Of a stretch of DNA of 36,331 nucleotides, positions 1 through 7,589 are shown in pieces. The translations under genes were made by a program, and so were the position numbers. The notes beneath the pieces are model-generated. The model saw nothing but the letters and a program-made list of their open reading frames with translations, made no database searches and was not told the DNA's origin. Where the stretch lies: NCBI GenBank assembly GCA_025351965.1, contig JANXUX010000223.1, positions 1 through 36,331 on the forward strand, given 5' to 3'. Within the stretch, counting starts at the first letter, position 1. Each line of letters opens with the position of its first letter. Source of the stretch: Actinomycetes bacterium. GTDB taxonomy: Bacteria; Actinomycetota; Acidimicrobiia; Acidimicrobiales; Ilumatobacteraceae.

Positions 1-1
1 C

Positions 2-709
2 TGGGCGCTCGACACGCCGGCCGACGGTTGGACCGTGCTCGACCAGATCGGCCATCTCGCGTACTTCGACGAGATGGAGACGCTCGCCGTCACCGACCCG
101 GAACGGTTCTGTGCTGCGCGCGATGTCTCACGCAGCGAGGAGACGAGCGTCATCGACGCCGCCGTCGTGGCCGGGCGGGCGATGTCGCCGGCCGCCACCC
201 TTGACCGGTTCTCGGCGTCTCGGGCGGCGATGAGCCGAGCGTTCCTCGACGCCGACCCCGCCGCACGAGTGCCCTGGTACGGGCCCTCGATGAGCGTCGG
301 AGCGGCGGTCACGGCGCGGATCATGGAAACGTGGGCCCACGGTCAGGACGTGTTCGACGGCCTCGACCGCCCGCATCCGGTCACGACGGCGTTGCGCCAG
401 GTGGCCCACATCGGCGTGCGCGCCCTGCCGAACAGCTTCCGCACACGCCAGCTCGACGTGCCGACCGAGCCGGTGTACGTCCGTCTGGAAGCTCCCGCCG
501 GCGACCTGTGGGAATGGGGCCCGATCGATTCAGCCGACCGGGTGAGCGGATCGGCGCTCGACTTCTGCCTCGTCGCGACCCAGCGCCGCCACGTCGCCGA
601 CACCGAACTGGAGATCACCGGAGCTGTCGCCGAGGAGTGGTTGGACATCGCCCAGGCTTTCGCCGGGGCGGCAGGAACCGGCCGGCTTCCGGGCCAGTTC
701 CCGCGCTGA
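2..709 (+). CDS. TIGR03084-like (DinB/maleylpyruvate isomerase-type) metal-binding protein, 5' truncated
   Basis: The reading frame is open to the left edge, so the GTG at 35 in the ORF track is internal; the residues before it (WALDTPADGWT) already match the family's N-terminal helix. Family knowledge: TIGR03084 proteins belong to the DinB/mycothiol-dependent maleylpyruvate isomerase superfamily, four-helix-bundle metal proteins of actinobacteria. Visible support is the metal-ligand-type histidine in DQIGHLAYFD and a second one in ETWAHGQDV, at the spacing usual for this fold, followed by the C-terminal domain with DLWEWGP. The substrate is not predictable. It ends 43 bp before the convergent alcohol dehydrogenase gene, with an 18-bp repeat in the gap. 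Only the N-terminus is missing from the window. Confidence 0.8.
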   Translation, partial: WALDTPADGWTVLDQIGHLAYFDEMETLAVTDPERFCAARDVSRSEETSVIDAAVVAGRAMSPAATLDRFSASRAAMSRAFLDADPAARVPWYGPSMSVGAAVTARIMETWAHGQDVFDGLDRPHPVTTALRQVAHIGVRALPNSFRTRQLDVPTEPVYVRLEAPAGDLWEWGPIDSADRVSGSALDFCLVATQRRHVADTELEITGAVAEEWLDIAQAFAGAAGTGRLPGQFPR

Positions 710-715
710 CGGCGT

Positions 716-769
716 GATCAGTCGTTCGGGCGGGATCAGCCGTTCGGCGGGCTCAGCCGTTGGGCGTGA
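716..769. repeat. Three imperfect 18-bp tandem units at convergent gene ends
   Basis: Units begin GATCAGTCGTTCGGG, GATCAGCCGTTCGGC and CTCAGCCGTTGGGCG. The third unit contains the last codons and stop of the minus-strand dehydrogenase gene, so the array looks like repeated duplication of that gene's end (each unit reads AACGRCTGA on the minus strand). Confidence 0.6.
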
Positions 770-1820
770 CGACGGCTCGGCCGCGCAACGTCCCGTGATG
801 GAGCGCGTCGTAGGCGTCGGTCACCCGGTCGAGCGGGAACAGGTCCGCATCGCTGCGGATCAGGCCCTGCTCGGCGAGCTTGACGACGTCGTGCGCGTCC
901 GAGACGCTCGAGCCCTGGAACGTGATGATTTCGCCGTCGCGGGGCAGCGCCCCGTACCACGGCCGCTTCAGCGTGCCGCCGTTGGTGCCGATGATCCCGT
1001 ACGTGCCGTAGGGCTGGACGGCGCCGACGCCGACTGCGATGGTGCGGTCGACGCCGACGAAGTCGAGCACGACCGTGACGCCTTCGCCGTTGGTGATTTT
1101 CGTCAGTTCTGCAGCGGTGTTCTCGTCGACGCCGTTCACCGTGTGGTGAGCGCCGAGGTCGGACACGTAGCTGAGCCGATCGGGGTTGTTGTCGATTGCG
1201 ATGACGGTCGCCGGGCTCATCGAGCGCAGCAGCTGGATCGCGAACGACCCGAGGCCACCGGCGCCGATCACGACGGCGGTCGAACCCGGGATCAGCTTGT
1301 GCAGCACCTTGCGCACACCGTGGTACGAGGTTGCGCCGGCATCGGTCATCGGCGCGGCGACGCGCGGGTCGAGTGAGCCGATCTTGATCACGTCGCGCGG
1401 CGCGTTGGCGACGACGTACTGGGCGAGCCCACCATCGCGTCCGTAGCCGCGGCCCGTGAGACCGTTCGGGCAGGCGCTGTCGTGGCCGCGCACGCACAGG
1501 CTGCACACACCGCACGATGCCGGGCTGACGAGCGCGACGGCCTCACCGATCTCGAAACCGGCGACCCCCCGACCGATCGCGGCGATCACACCGCCGATCT
1601 CGTGGCCGAGCGTGAACGGGACGCGCCAGTCGATCATCCGCCCGATCTCTTCGGGCAGCTCCATCATCGACAGATCGCTGTGGCAGAGGCCGTTGCCCTT
1701 GACCTCGACCAGCACCTGTCCGGCACCGGCGGTGGGCACGTCGATCTCGACGAGCTGCGGCGGCTGCTGCCAGTCGAGCAGTCGGTAGGCGAGCATGGTG
1801 TCGTTCACGCCGTTGCTCAT
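753..1820 (-). CDS. Zinc-dependent alcohol dehydrogenase (MDR superfamily)
   Basis: Medium-chain dehydrogenase of 355 aa that should oxidise an alcohol to an aldehyde or ketone with NAD(P). The GroES-like N-terminal domain carries the catalytic zinc site (Cys46, and His73-Glu74 in LGHEIGG) and a structural zinc lobe with four cysteines (C103, C106, C109, C117). The Rossmann domain has GAGGLG at about 186-191. The ATG overlaps the stop of the upstream SDR gene by 4 nt (ATGA), so it is the last gene of a P450-SDR-ADH operon and is probably translated by coupling. Inferred role: successive oxidation of a product hydroxylated by the P450, for example a terpene or steroid-like alcohol. The exact substrate cannot be read from sequence. 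Confidence 0.9.
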   Translation of the reverse strand: MSNGVNDTMLAYRLLDWQQPPQLVEIDVPTAGAGQVLVEVKGNGLCHSDLSMMELPEEIGRMIDWRVPFTLGHEIGGVIAAIGRGVAGFEIGEAVALVSPASCGVCSLCVRGHDSACPNGLTGRGYGRDGGLAQYVVANAPRDVIKIGSLDPRVAAPMTDAGATSYHGVRKVLHKLIPGSTAVVIGAGGLGSFAIQLLRSMSPATVIAIDNNPDRLSYVSDLGAHHTVNGVDENTAAELTKITNGEGVTVVLDFVGVDRTIAVGVGAVQPYGTYGIIGTNGGTLKRPWYGALPRDGEIITFQGSSVSDAHDVVKLAEQGLIRSDADLFPLDRVTDAYDALHHGTLRGRAVVTPNG

Positions 1821-2593
1821 CGCGCTGCCGGCCAGTCACGGGTGCGCAGCTGGGCCTCGGTGCCGCCGTCCATGAACACGACGCTGCCGACGAAGAACGC
1901 GGCGGCGGGGGACAGCAGATAGGCGAGCAGCCCGGCGACCTCCTCGGCCGTGCCGGCGCGTCGGATCGGGACCGGGAAGATGTCGCCGAGGCCGAGCACG
2001 AACTCCACGCCACCGCCGGCCGTCATCGGCGTGTCGATCAGGCCGGGTGCGATCGCGTTGAGGCGGATGCCCGAGCCGATCCAGTTGCTCGTGATCGCGT
2101 TCGTGCGCACCCAATGGGCCAGCGCCAGCTTCGAGGCCGGGTAGCCGCACATCGGCGCGCGCTTGGCTTCGACCCGAGCCGTTGTCTCGTCGTCGGCCAG
2201 GCAGGCTTCGACGGCGGCGAGCGGGATGTGCTCCTGCGTCGTCGAGCTGTTCGAGCTGATCGCGATCGCACTCGGGTTGGTGCCCTTGGCGAGCAACGGA
2301 CGCAGGCTGCTCAGTGCTGCGATCGCCCCGAAGTAATTGGTCGCCACGACGAGGTCCTCGTTCGAGCCGTTCGAGCTGATGCCGGCTCCCGCGACGAGAC
2401 CGTCGAGCACGCCGCCCGATGCCTCGGTCACGCCGGCGATCATCGCCTCGCGACCCTCGACGGTGGACACGTCGGCGATGACCTCGGCGTCGCGCAGGTC
2501 GACACCGATCACGCGGTGGCCCGCTGCTTCGAGGATGGCTCGCGTTGCGACGCCCATCCCCCCGGCTGATCCGGTGAAGGCGATGGTGCTCAT
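1817..2593 (-). CDS. Short-chain dehydrogenase/reductase (SDR)
   Basis: Classical-length SDR of 258 aa, an NAD(P)-dependent oxidoreductase of alcohol/ketone groups. The nucleotide-binding motif TGSAGGMG sits at residues 7-14, an AGAGI variant of the NNAG motif at about 69-72, the catalytic Ser in AISSNSS near 113, and Tyr151/Lys155 in YPASK. The C-terminal FVGSVVFMDGGTEA is the usual SDR substrate-loop end. It overlaps the P450 stop upstream and the ADH start downstream by 4 nt each, so all three form one transcriptional unit. It is similar in outline to the SDRs paired with hydroxysteroid or terpene-alcohol oxidation, but the substrate is unknown. Confidence 0.9.
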   Translation of the reverse strand: MSTIAFTGSAGGMGVATRAILEAAGHRVIGVDLRDAEVIADVSTVEGREAMIAGVTEASGGVLDGLVAGAGISSNGSNEDLVVATNYFGAIAALSSLRPLLAKGTNPSAIAISSNSSTTQEHIPLAAVEACLADDETTARVEAKRAPMCGYPASKLALAHWVRTNAITSNWIGSGIRLNAIAPGLIDTPMTAGGGVEFVLGLGDIFPVPIRRAGTAEEVAGLLAYLLSPAAAFFVGSVVFMDGGTEAQLRTRDWPAAR

Positions 2594-3801
2594 ACCGGTG
2601 CGCCGACGAGTTCGATGTGCGCGGACTTGATGCCGAACACGAAGGGGTTGGGCATCTCGACGACCGAGCCCGGCACGACGCGGAACGACTCCACGCGGCG
2701 GACGAACTCCTCGAAGAACGTACGGATCTCGAGCCGGGCCAGGGCCGCTCCGAGGCAGAAGTGGGTGCCGAAGCCGAACGCGATGTGGTGGTTACCGGGC
2801 CGGGTGACGTCGAACGTCTCCGGGTCCTCGAAGTGGCCAGGGTCGCGGTTGGCCGACGAATACATCAGCACGACCTGGTTGCCGGCCGGGATGGTGGTGC
2901 CGTTGAGGTCGTAGTCGATCTTGGCGACGCGGCACATGTTGTGGATCGGCGTGACGTAGCGGATGAACTCCTCCACGGCCACGCCGATGTCGGCGCCGGC
3001 CTTGAGCTTGGCCCACTCGGCGGGGTGCTGGTCGAGCAGGAGGAGGGTGCGTGCGATGACCGTGCGGGTCGTCTCAGCGCCCCCGTCGAGCAGGAGCAGC
3101 GCATCGGACACGGCCTCGGTCGTCCCGAACTCCTGGCCGGTGATCTCGGCCGTCGTGTACATCGACATCAGGTCGTCCATCGGACAGGCCTTCTTCGAAT
3201 CGTACAGCTCGGTCGCAGCGACGGCGAACTCGATCGCCGCGTTCATACCGTCTTCGGTGAAGCAGCGCGGGCCGCCGCCCATGACGATCGTGCGCTCGGA
3301 CCAGTCACGCAGCTTCGGCCAGTCCGAATCCTCGAACCCGAGCAGGCGACCGATCATCAGCGCCGGCAGGGGAGACGCGAGCTCCTCGATGATCTCGACT
3401 GGTGTGCCGTCGGCGCGCGGCGCGAGCGCAGCATCGAGCAGCCCGGTGACGACCGTGCGGATCTGGGCGTCCTTGTCGGTCACGGCACGAGGTGTGAACC
3501 GGCGCGCGACGAGCGCTCGGCGCTGCTGATGGAACGGATCGTCGAGACCGATGATCGCCGGGTCGGCGGGCAGGTTGGGACGATAGCCACCCTTGACCTG
3601 GTCGCTGTTGATGAACACGTCTTTGCGTCGCTCGATCTCGACGATGTCGTCGTACCGGGAGATGCCCCAGATCTCGTTGATCGAGTCCCAGTAGGCCGGT
3701 GCGTTGTCGCGCATCCAGGCGTAGGTCGGGTATGGATCGGTCGTGTAGAACTCCCCGTCGAGGAGATCGATCGTGCGGTGATCGGGTGTGACGCTGGTCA
3801 T
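2590..3801 (-). CDS. Cytochrome P450 (bacterial class I type)
   Basis: A 403-aa soluble P450 monooxygenase expected to insert one oxygen atom into a hydrophobic substrate using electrons from a ferredoxin and ferredoxin reductase, neither of which is encoded nearby. Diagnostic parts are the C-helix HQQRR (91-95), the I-helix oxygen-activating GGAETT (240-245), the K-helix ExxR (Glu278-Arg281) and the haem loop FGFGTHFCLG with the proximal ligand Cys349. The ATG at 3801 lies exactly 6 nt after a TACTCT -10 box, suggesting a leaderless transcript, and a perfect 9-bp inverted repeat overlaps that promoter. It is the first gene of the P450-SDR-ADH operon. The family resembles actinobacterial CYPs acting on terpenes, steroids or fatty acids; I cannot assign a CYP number. 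Confidence 0.93.
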   Translation of the reverse strand: MTSVTPDHRTIDLLDGEFYTTDPYPTYAWMRDNAPAYWDSINEIWGISRYDDIVEIERRKDVFINSDQVKGGYRPNLPADPAIIGLDDPFHQQRRALVARRFTPRAVTDKDAQIRTVVTGLLDAALAPRADGTPVEIIEELASPLPALMIGRLLGFEDSDWPKLRDWSERTIVMGGGPRCFTEDGMNAAIEFAVAATELYDSKKACPMDDLMSMYTTAEITGQEFGTTEAVSDALLLLDGGAETTRTVIARTLLLLDQHPAEWAKLKAGADIGVAVEEFIRYVTPIHNMCRVAKIDYDLNGTTIPAGNQVVLMYSSANRDPGHFEDPETFDVTRPGNHHIAFGFGTHFCLGAALARLEIRTFFEEFVRRVESFRVVPGSVVEMPNPFVFGIKSAHIELVGAPV

Positions 3802-3807
3802 CTCGGC

Positions 3808-3833
3808 AGAGTATCTGACGGGGTGTCAGATAC
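3808..3833 (-). promoter_or_regulatory. Promoter and palindromic operator of the P450 operon
   Basis: A perfect inverted repeat GTATCTGAC-N5-GTCAGATAC (3811-3833) lies just upstream of the P450 ATG. On the minus strand a -10-like TACTCT (3808-3813) is followed by 6 nt and the ATG. The operator overlaps the -10, the geometry of a repressor site; TetR-family regulators commonly use such palindromes. No regulator gene is adjacent. Confidence 0.65.
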
Positions 3834-4001
3834 AGGGACGCGAGCGAGGTCGCGTGCACGCCCTCGTCGTCACGAGTCTCAACTTGTACCCACGAAACGC
3901 ACAGGTAGTTGGCACTAGCGATCCACAGGCTCGGGCCGTCATCGTTGGCCATGGCCCGCAACCCACATCACCTTCGGTCGCTGCGTCGCTCGCGTCGGCA
4001 G

Positions 4002-4283
4002 ATGACCGTCGATCATCCCGACCGCCGTGCGCTCGAGTGCGCCGGCTGGCGGACCCTGCTCGACTACCGCGAGAACCACGTCCGCGACGACGAGGGCACG
4101 CTGCTCGCCGTCATCCCGCGCTGGACTGCCGAGGCCGAACGATTCGACGATGCAGCCCGTTCCGAGCGCGTCATCGTTGCCTCGGCGACCGCGACCTCAC
4201 GAGACGAGGTCTGGGCCAAGCTCCGCCGCGCAACGGCCATCGCCGGCCTCCGCCCCTACGACGGAGCCAACGACTTCGCCTGA
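4002..4283 (+). CDS. Small conserved-looking protein of unknown function
   Basis: I do not recognise this 93-aa protein. The codons from the ATG at 4002 show the strong G/C third-position bias of neighbouring genes, which supports real coding; the upstream part of the ORF-track entry (from a TTG at 3909) does not look coding and is rich in Arg/Ser. The product is soluble, charged and without membrane segments or cysteine motifs; it contains GTLLAVIPRWTAEAERF and an alpha-helical C-terminal half. An alternative ATG lies at 3951. It stands alone between the divergent P450 promoter and the convergent FGGY kinase end, with the first dispersed hairpin element just downstream. Confidence 0.55.
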   Translation: MTVDHPDRRALECAGWRTLLDYRENHVRDDEGTLLAVIPRWTAEAERFDDAARSERVIVASATATSRDEVWAKLRRATAIAGLRPYDGANDFA

Positions 4284-4335
4284 CGGCGTGGCCGGCGTTG
4301 CGCGATCTGTGATCAGCGCCGCGTCAGCACATGGT

Positions 4336-4410
4336 GGGACGTTCCGCGCCCTCGGGTGGCTGTGGTCCCGCTGGGCGGGACGGATCGAACACGAGGGCGC
4401 GGAACGTCCC
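4336..4410 (+). repeat. 75-bp dispersed hairpin element, copy 1 (REP/MITE-like)
   Basis: The ends are perfect 19-bp inverted repeats, GGGACGTTCCGCGCCCTCG at 4336-4354 and its reverse complement at 4392-4410. A second inner hairpin, GTCCCG-N5-CGGGAC (4365-4381), lies inside. A copy of identical length in opposite orientation is at 14000-14074; 4336-4380 matches the reverse complement of 14030-14074 at 42 of 45 positions. It sits between two convergent gene ends, so it could also act as a bidirectional terminator. Confidence 0.8.
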
Positions 4411-4414
4411 GGCC

Positions 4415-4444
4415 GCTGCGGCGCGGGTCGCTGCGGCGCGGGCC
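4415..4444. repeat. 15-bp tandem duplication
   Basis: GCTGCGGCGCGGG occurs twice in tandem with a period of 15 bp immediately downstream of hairpin element copy 1. It is short and GC-rich; no function is assigned. Confidence 0.5.
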
Positions 4445-4488
4445 GCACAGATGGGTCGGCGCCATCAGCCGGCGGTCGGTTGGCGCGG

Positions 4489-6087
4489 TCAGTCCGCGCG
4501 GTGGCCGTTGAGGCGCTTGTACATCGCCCGTTGGGACGTGGCCATCTGCACGAACTCGGCGTACAACTGGGCGTGGACCGCGGTGTGCGCGGGGATCGGC
4601 TCGAACGAGCGGGCCGTCGGAGCGGCAGCGACGATGTCGTCGAGGGTGAGGTGGCCGAGGTGCATCGCCGCGAACCAGGCCGCGCCGCGCACGTTGACGT
4701 TCGCCGGGTCCACGACACGAAGGATCGGTCGGCCGATGACGTCGGCGTGGATCTGGCACCACAGGTCCGAGGTCGCCCCGCCGCCGAGCAGGCGCAAACC
4801 GTCGAGTGGTCGCTTGGCGAAGTGCTCGGTGGCCTCGAGCAGCCAGCGCACGTTGTAGGCCACGCCTTCGAGCACGGCGCGCACGAGGTGGGCGCGCGTC
4901 GTCGACATCGAGATGTTGAGGAAGCTGGCGCGCAGGTGCTCGTCGGACACGGGGGAGCGTTCGCCGGCGAGCCATGGGCAGAACAGGACGCCGCCACTGC
5001 CGGCCGGAGCGGTCGCGGCCTCTGCCGTGAGTGCGTCGTAGCCACCCTCGAACCCGTCGTCAGCGGTGAGTACGGAGTCGCGCAGCCAACGCAGCGCGGC
5101 ACCGCCGACCTCTTGGTTGTTGGCGATCAGGTACGAGCCGTTACCCACGCCCGGCACAGATGCCATCTGATGGGTGATGTCCGTCTTCTTGAACGGCACG
5201 GGTGCCGACACCCAGGCCGTCGTCGAGATCGCGATGTGGCCTGCGTAGTCGGCGACCGCGCCGGCGCCCATTGCCGCTGTGTGCAGATCCGGCACCCCGC
5301 ACACCACTGGCGTGCCGGCAGGCAGCCGCTCCGTGACGGCGAAGTCGGCGGCGACAGATGCGGTCAACGGCCCGAGCAGCGAGCCGGTCGGGAGCAGCTC
5401 GGGCAGCTTCGCGGCGGTGCGCTTGGCGAGCCGGACAAGTGTCGAGTTGTACGCGACGGGGGCGCCGGGACGGTTGTCGGTGAGCCACGAAGCGACCATC
5501 GACGCCGGCGTCGCGGCGATGCGTCCGGTGAGTCGCGCGCCGACGAAGTCCACCGGCTCGAGCAGCGCGGCTGCTGCGCGGTGGACCGAGGGGCGATCGT
5601 TGGCGAGGAACTGTTCGTGCCCGGTCGGGTCGGCACCGTTCGGGTTGGGCGCGCCGCCGGCGAGGCGCAACCACTGAGCGACCTTGGCCGGTCCGTATCC
5701 GGACACAGCGAGGGGCCCGCCCGTGATGCGCCTCGACCATCGGCCGCCTCGGTGATCGGACCAGAGGATGCACGCGCCGACGGCACCACCGTCCGCACCG
5801 ACGGGGATGGTCGAACCCCACTGGCCGGTGATACCGATGCCGTCGCACGGCGCGGCGACCGCAGCCGCAGCGACCGTCTCGCGCACGGCGCCGACGAGGC
5901 CGGTCCACCACTGGTCGGTGTCCTGGGTCGCGCCACCATCGGGTGTGCGGAGGGTGTCGACGGACCGGAACGCAGATGCCAGGACCCGACCGGCGATGTC
6001 GACGACGGCCACCTTCGTACCGCCGGTGCCGAGGTCGATCGCGAGGTACCAGCGGTGCTCGATGTCCGAAACCATGGGCGACATCAT
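4489..6087 (-). CDS. FGGY-family carbohydrate kinase (xylulokinase-like)
   Basis: A sugar or polyol kinase of about 532 aa that transfers phosphate from ATP to a hydroxyl group. The N-terminal phosphate-1 loop is YLAIDLGTGGTK, the substrate region contains ITGQWG, the domain hinge has VCGVPDLHTAAMGAGAV, and the C-terminal ATPase part shows RLLGGGATSDLWCQ and RPI. The ORF track runs to 813 aa, but the first 281 residues are the shadow of the divergent gene; ATGs at 6087, 6084 and 6075 are the possible starts and none has a clear ribosome site. FGGY substrates (xylulose, ribulose, glycerol, fuculose, erythritol and others) cannot be told apart here. It shares a 63-bp divergent promoter region with a PLP lyase-like gene, suggesting a joint pathway. 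Confidence 0.88.
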   Translation of the reverse strand: MMSPMVSDIEHRWYLAIDLGTGGTKVAVVDIAGRVLASAFRSVDTLRTPDGGATQDTDQWWTGLVGAVRETVAAAAVAAPCDGIGITGQWGSTIPVGADGGAVGACILWSDHRGGRWSRRITGGPLAVSGYGPAKVAQWLRLAGGAPNPNGADPTGHEQFLANDRPSVHRAAAALLEPVDFVGARLTGRIAATPASMVASWLTDNRPGAPVAYNSTLVRLAKRTAAKLPELLPTGSLLGPLTASVAADFAVTERLPAGTPVVCGVPDLHTAAMGAGAVADYAGHIAISTTAWVSAPVPFKKTDITHQMASVPGVGNGSYLIANNQEVGGAALRWLRDSVLTADDGFEGGYDALTAEAATAPAGSGGVLFCPWLAGERSPVSDEHLRASFLNISMSTTRAHLVRAVLEGVAYNVRWLLEATEHFAKRPLDGLRLLGGGATSDLWCQIHADVIGRPILRVVDPANVNVRGAAWFAAMHLGHLTLDDIVAAAPTARSFEPIPAHTAVHAQLYAEFVQMATSQRAMYKRLNGHRAD

Positions 6088-6150
6088 GACCGTTGCGCGG
6101 TGTCCAGCAGGCCACCCCGGCGCCGACGTGGCTGTGACAAGCTCCACGAC

Positions 6151-7545
6151 ATGAGCAGTTACCCCTATGCCAATCGCTATCCGGTCGTGCGCACCCTGCC
6201 CGAGCACGGACGTGACCGCGGTGAGATCCTCGCCGAACTGCGCGAGATGGCGGCCGCCGAGGACTCGTTCTGGCAGACCGGTAAGGCCAGCGGGTCGTTC
6301 TACTGCGGCGACATGGACCACTACGCGTTCATGTCCGAGGCGTTCGGGCTGTACGGCCACATGAACGCGCTGCAGCGCGACGTGTGCCCCAGCGCGACCC
6401 GATTCGAGGGAGAGATCATCGCGATGGGCCTCGACCTGTTCCACGGTGACGCAGCGACTGCTGGAGGAGGTGACCCGGTCGGCATGATCACGAGCGGCGG
6501 CAGCGGCAGCATCCTCCACGCCGTCATGTCGTACCGCGAACACGCCGCGCAGACGCGGGGCATCACGCGGCCCAACTTCGTCAAGCCCGAGACCGGTCAC
6601 CCGGCGTTCGACAAGGCGTGCCATCTGCTCGGCGTCGTGCTTCGAGTGGCCCCGATCGACCCGCTCACCGCAACGGTCGACGTCGAGGCGATGGCGGCGA
6701 TGATCGACGATCAGACGATCGCGATCATGGGCTCGGCCTCGAACTACGGCTACGGCACCATCGACGACATCGCTGCGCTGGGCACGCTCGCGCTCGAGCG
6801 TGGCGTCGGTCTGCACGTCGACGGCTGCCTCGGTGGCTTCATTCTTCCGTTCGGCGAGCAGCTTGGCCACCAGATCCCGCAGTTCGACTTCCGCGTGCCG
6901 GGCGTGACGACCATCTCCGCCGACACCCACAAGTACGGTTACGGCCTGAAGGGCACGTCGCTGCTGATGTTCCGCGAGCGGGCGCTGCGCAACAGCCAGT
7001 ACTTCTTCCAGACCGCGTGGACCGGCGGAAAGTACTGCTCGCCGGGTATCGACGGCTCACGCTCGAGCGGACTGCTCGCCGCGACCTGGGCGGGCATGGT
7101 CGCCACCGGTCGCGAGGGCTATCTCGGCTACGCGCAGGAGATCTTTGCGACGTCGTACGCGATGCAGGCCGCGATCCGCAGCCACTCGCAGCTGCGGCTC
7201 ATCGGGGAGCCGAGCTACCTGTTCGCGTTCACCTCGGACGACTTCGACGTCTACCACGTCAACGATGCGCTGCGTGCGAAGGGCTGGCGGATGAACGGGC
7301 TGCAGTACCCGATCGCGATCCACATGGCCGTCACCCGCCCCCAGACCCAGCCCGGGGTGGTCGAGGCGTGGACCGCCGATCTCACTTCGGCCGTCGAGTA
7401 CGCGGTCGCCAATCGTGACGTCGCCCCGAGGAGCAGCGCGATCTACGGCGGCGTCTCCGGCGGCTGGACCGAGGGTGCCGACGAGTTCATCCGCACGGTC
7501 ATGAGCGACATGATGGACCAGCACCAAGCGCTCCCGCACCCCTGA
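6151..7545 (+). CDS. PLP-dependent decarboxylase/aldolase, sphingosine-1-phosphate lyase-like (group II decarboxylase fold)
   Basis: Fold-type I PLP enzyme of 464 aa. The cofactor lysine is Lys261 in SADTHKYGYGLKG, the aspartate pairing with the pyridine nitrogen is Asp224 in HVDGCLGG, and TSGGSGS at about 115-120 is the phosphate-binding segment. The pattern DTHKYGY...KG and CLGGF is that of sphingosine-1-phosphate lyase homologues rather than glutamate decarboxylase (HKW). In bacteria such proteins cleave phosphorylated amino alcohols or remain uncharacterised. There is no N-terminal membrane anchor, so it should be cytosolic. The ATG at 6151 was chosen because homology begins directly after it; the longer 1172-aa ORF track entry is non-coding upstream. 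The divergent FGGY kinase could supply a phosphorylated substrate (inference). Confidence 0.85.
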   Translation: MSSYPYANRYPVVRTLPEHGRDRGEILAELREMAAAEDSFWQTGKASGSFYCGDMDHYAFMSEAFGLYGHMNALQRDVCPSATRFEGEIIAMGLDLFHGDAATAGGGDPVGMITSGGSGSILHAVMSYREHAAQTRGITRPNFVKPETGHPAFDKACHLLGVVLRVAPIDPLTATVDVEAMAAMIDDQTIAIMGSASNYGYGTIDDIAALGTLALERGVGLHVDGCLGGFILPFGEQLGHQIPQFDFRVPGVTTISADTHKYGYGLKGTSLLMFRERALRNSQYFFQTAWTGGKYCSPGIDGSRSSGLLAATWAGMVATGREGYLGYAQEIFATSYAMQAAIRSHSQLRLIGEPSYLFAFTSDDFDVYHVNDALRAKGWRMNGLQYPIAIHMAVTRPQTQPGVVEAWTADLTSAVEYAVANRDVAPRSSAIYGGVSGGWTEGADEFIRTVMSDMMDQHQALPHP

Positions 7546-7589
7546 GGGCTCCGGGTTGTCTGCGCGGCACCGAGCGCCGGCGGCGCGGG

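Noticed and set aside
2617-3918. 433-aa plus-strand ORF opposite the P450 gene
   Set aside because: Composition is that of a mirror frame (Asp, Arg, Val, Gly runs) and the P450 on the other strand has all diagnostic motifs.
4027-6150. Upstream 700 residues of the 1172-aa plus-strand ORF ending at 7545
   Set aside because: It is antisense to the FGGY kinase gene, is Arg/Ser/Ala-rich without domains, and only the part from 6151 has PLP-enzyme homology.
6088-6930. N-terminal 281 residues of the 813-aa minus-strand ORF
   Set aside because: It is the shadow of the divergent PLP lyase gene; kinase homology starts at YLAIDLGTGGTK just after 6087.
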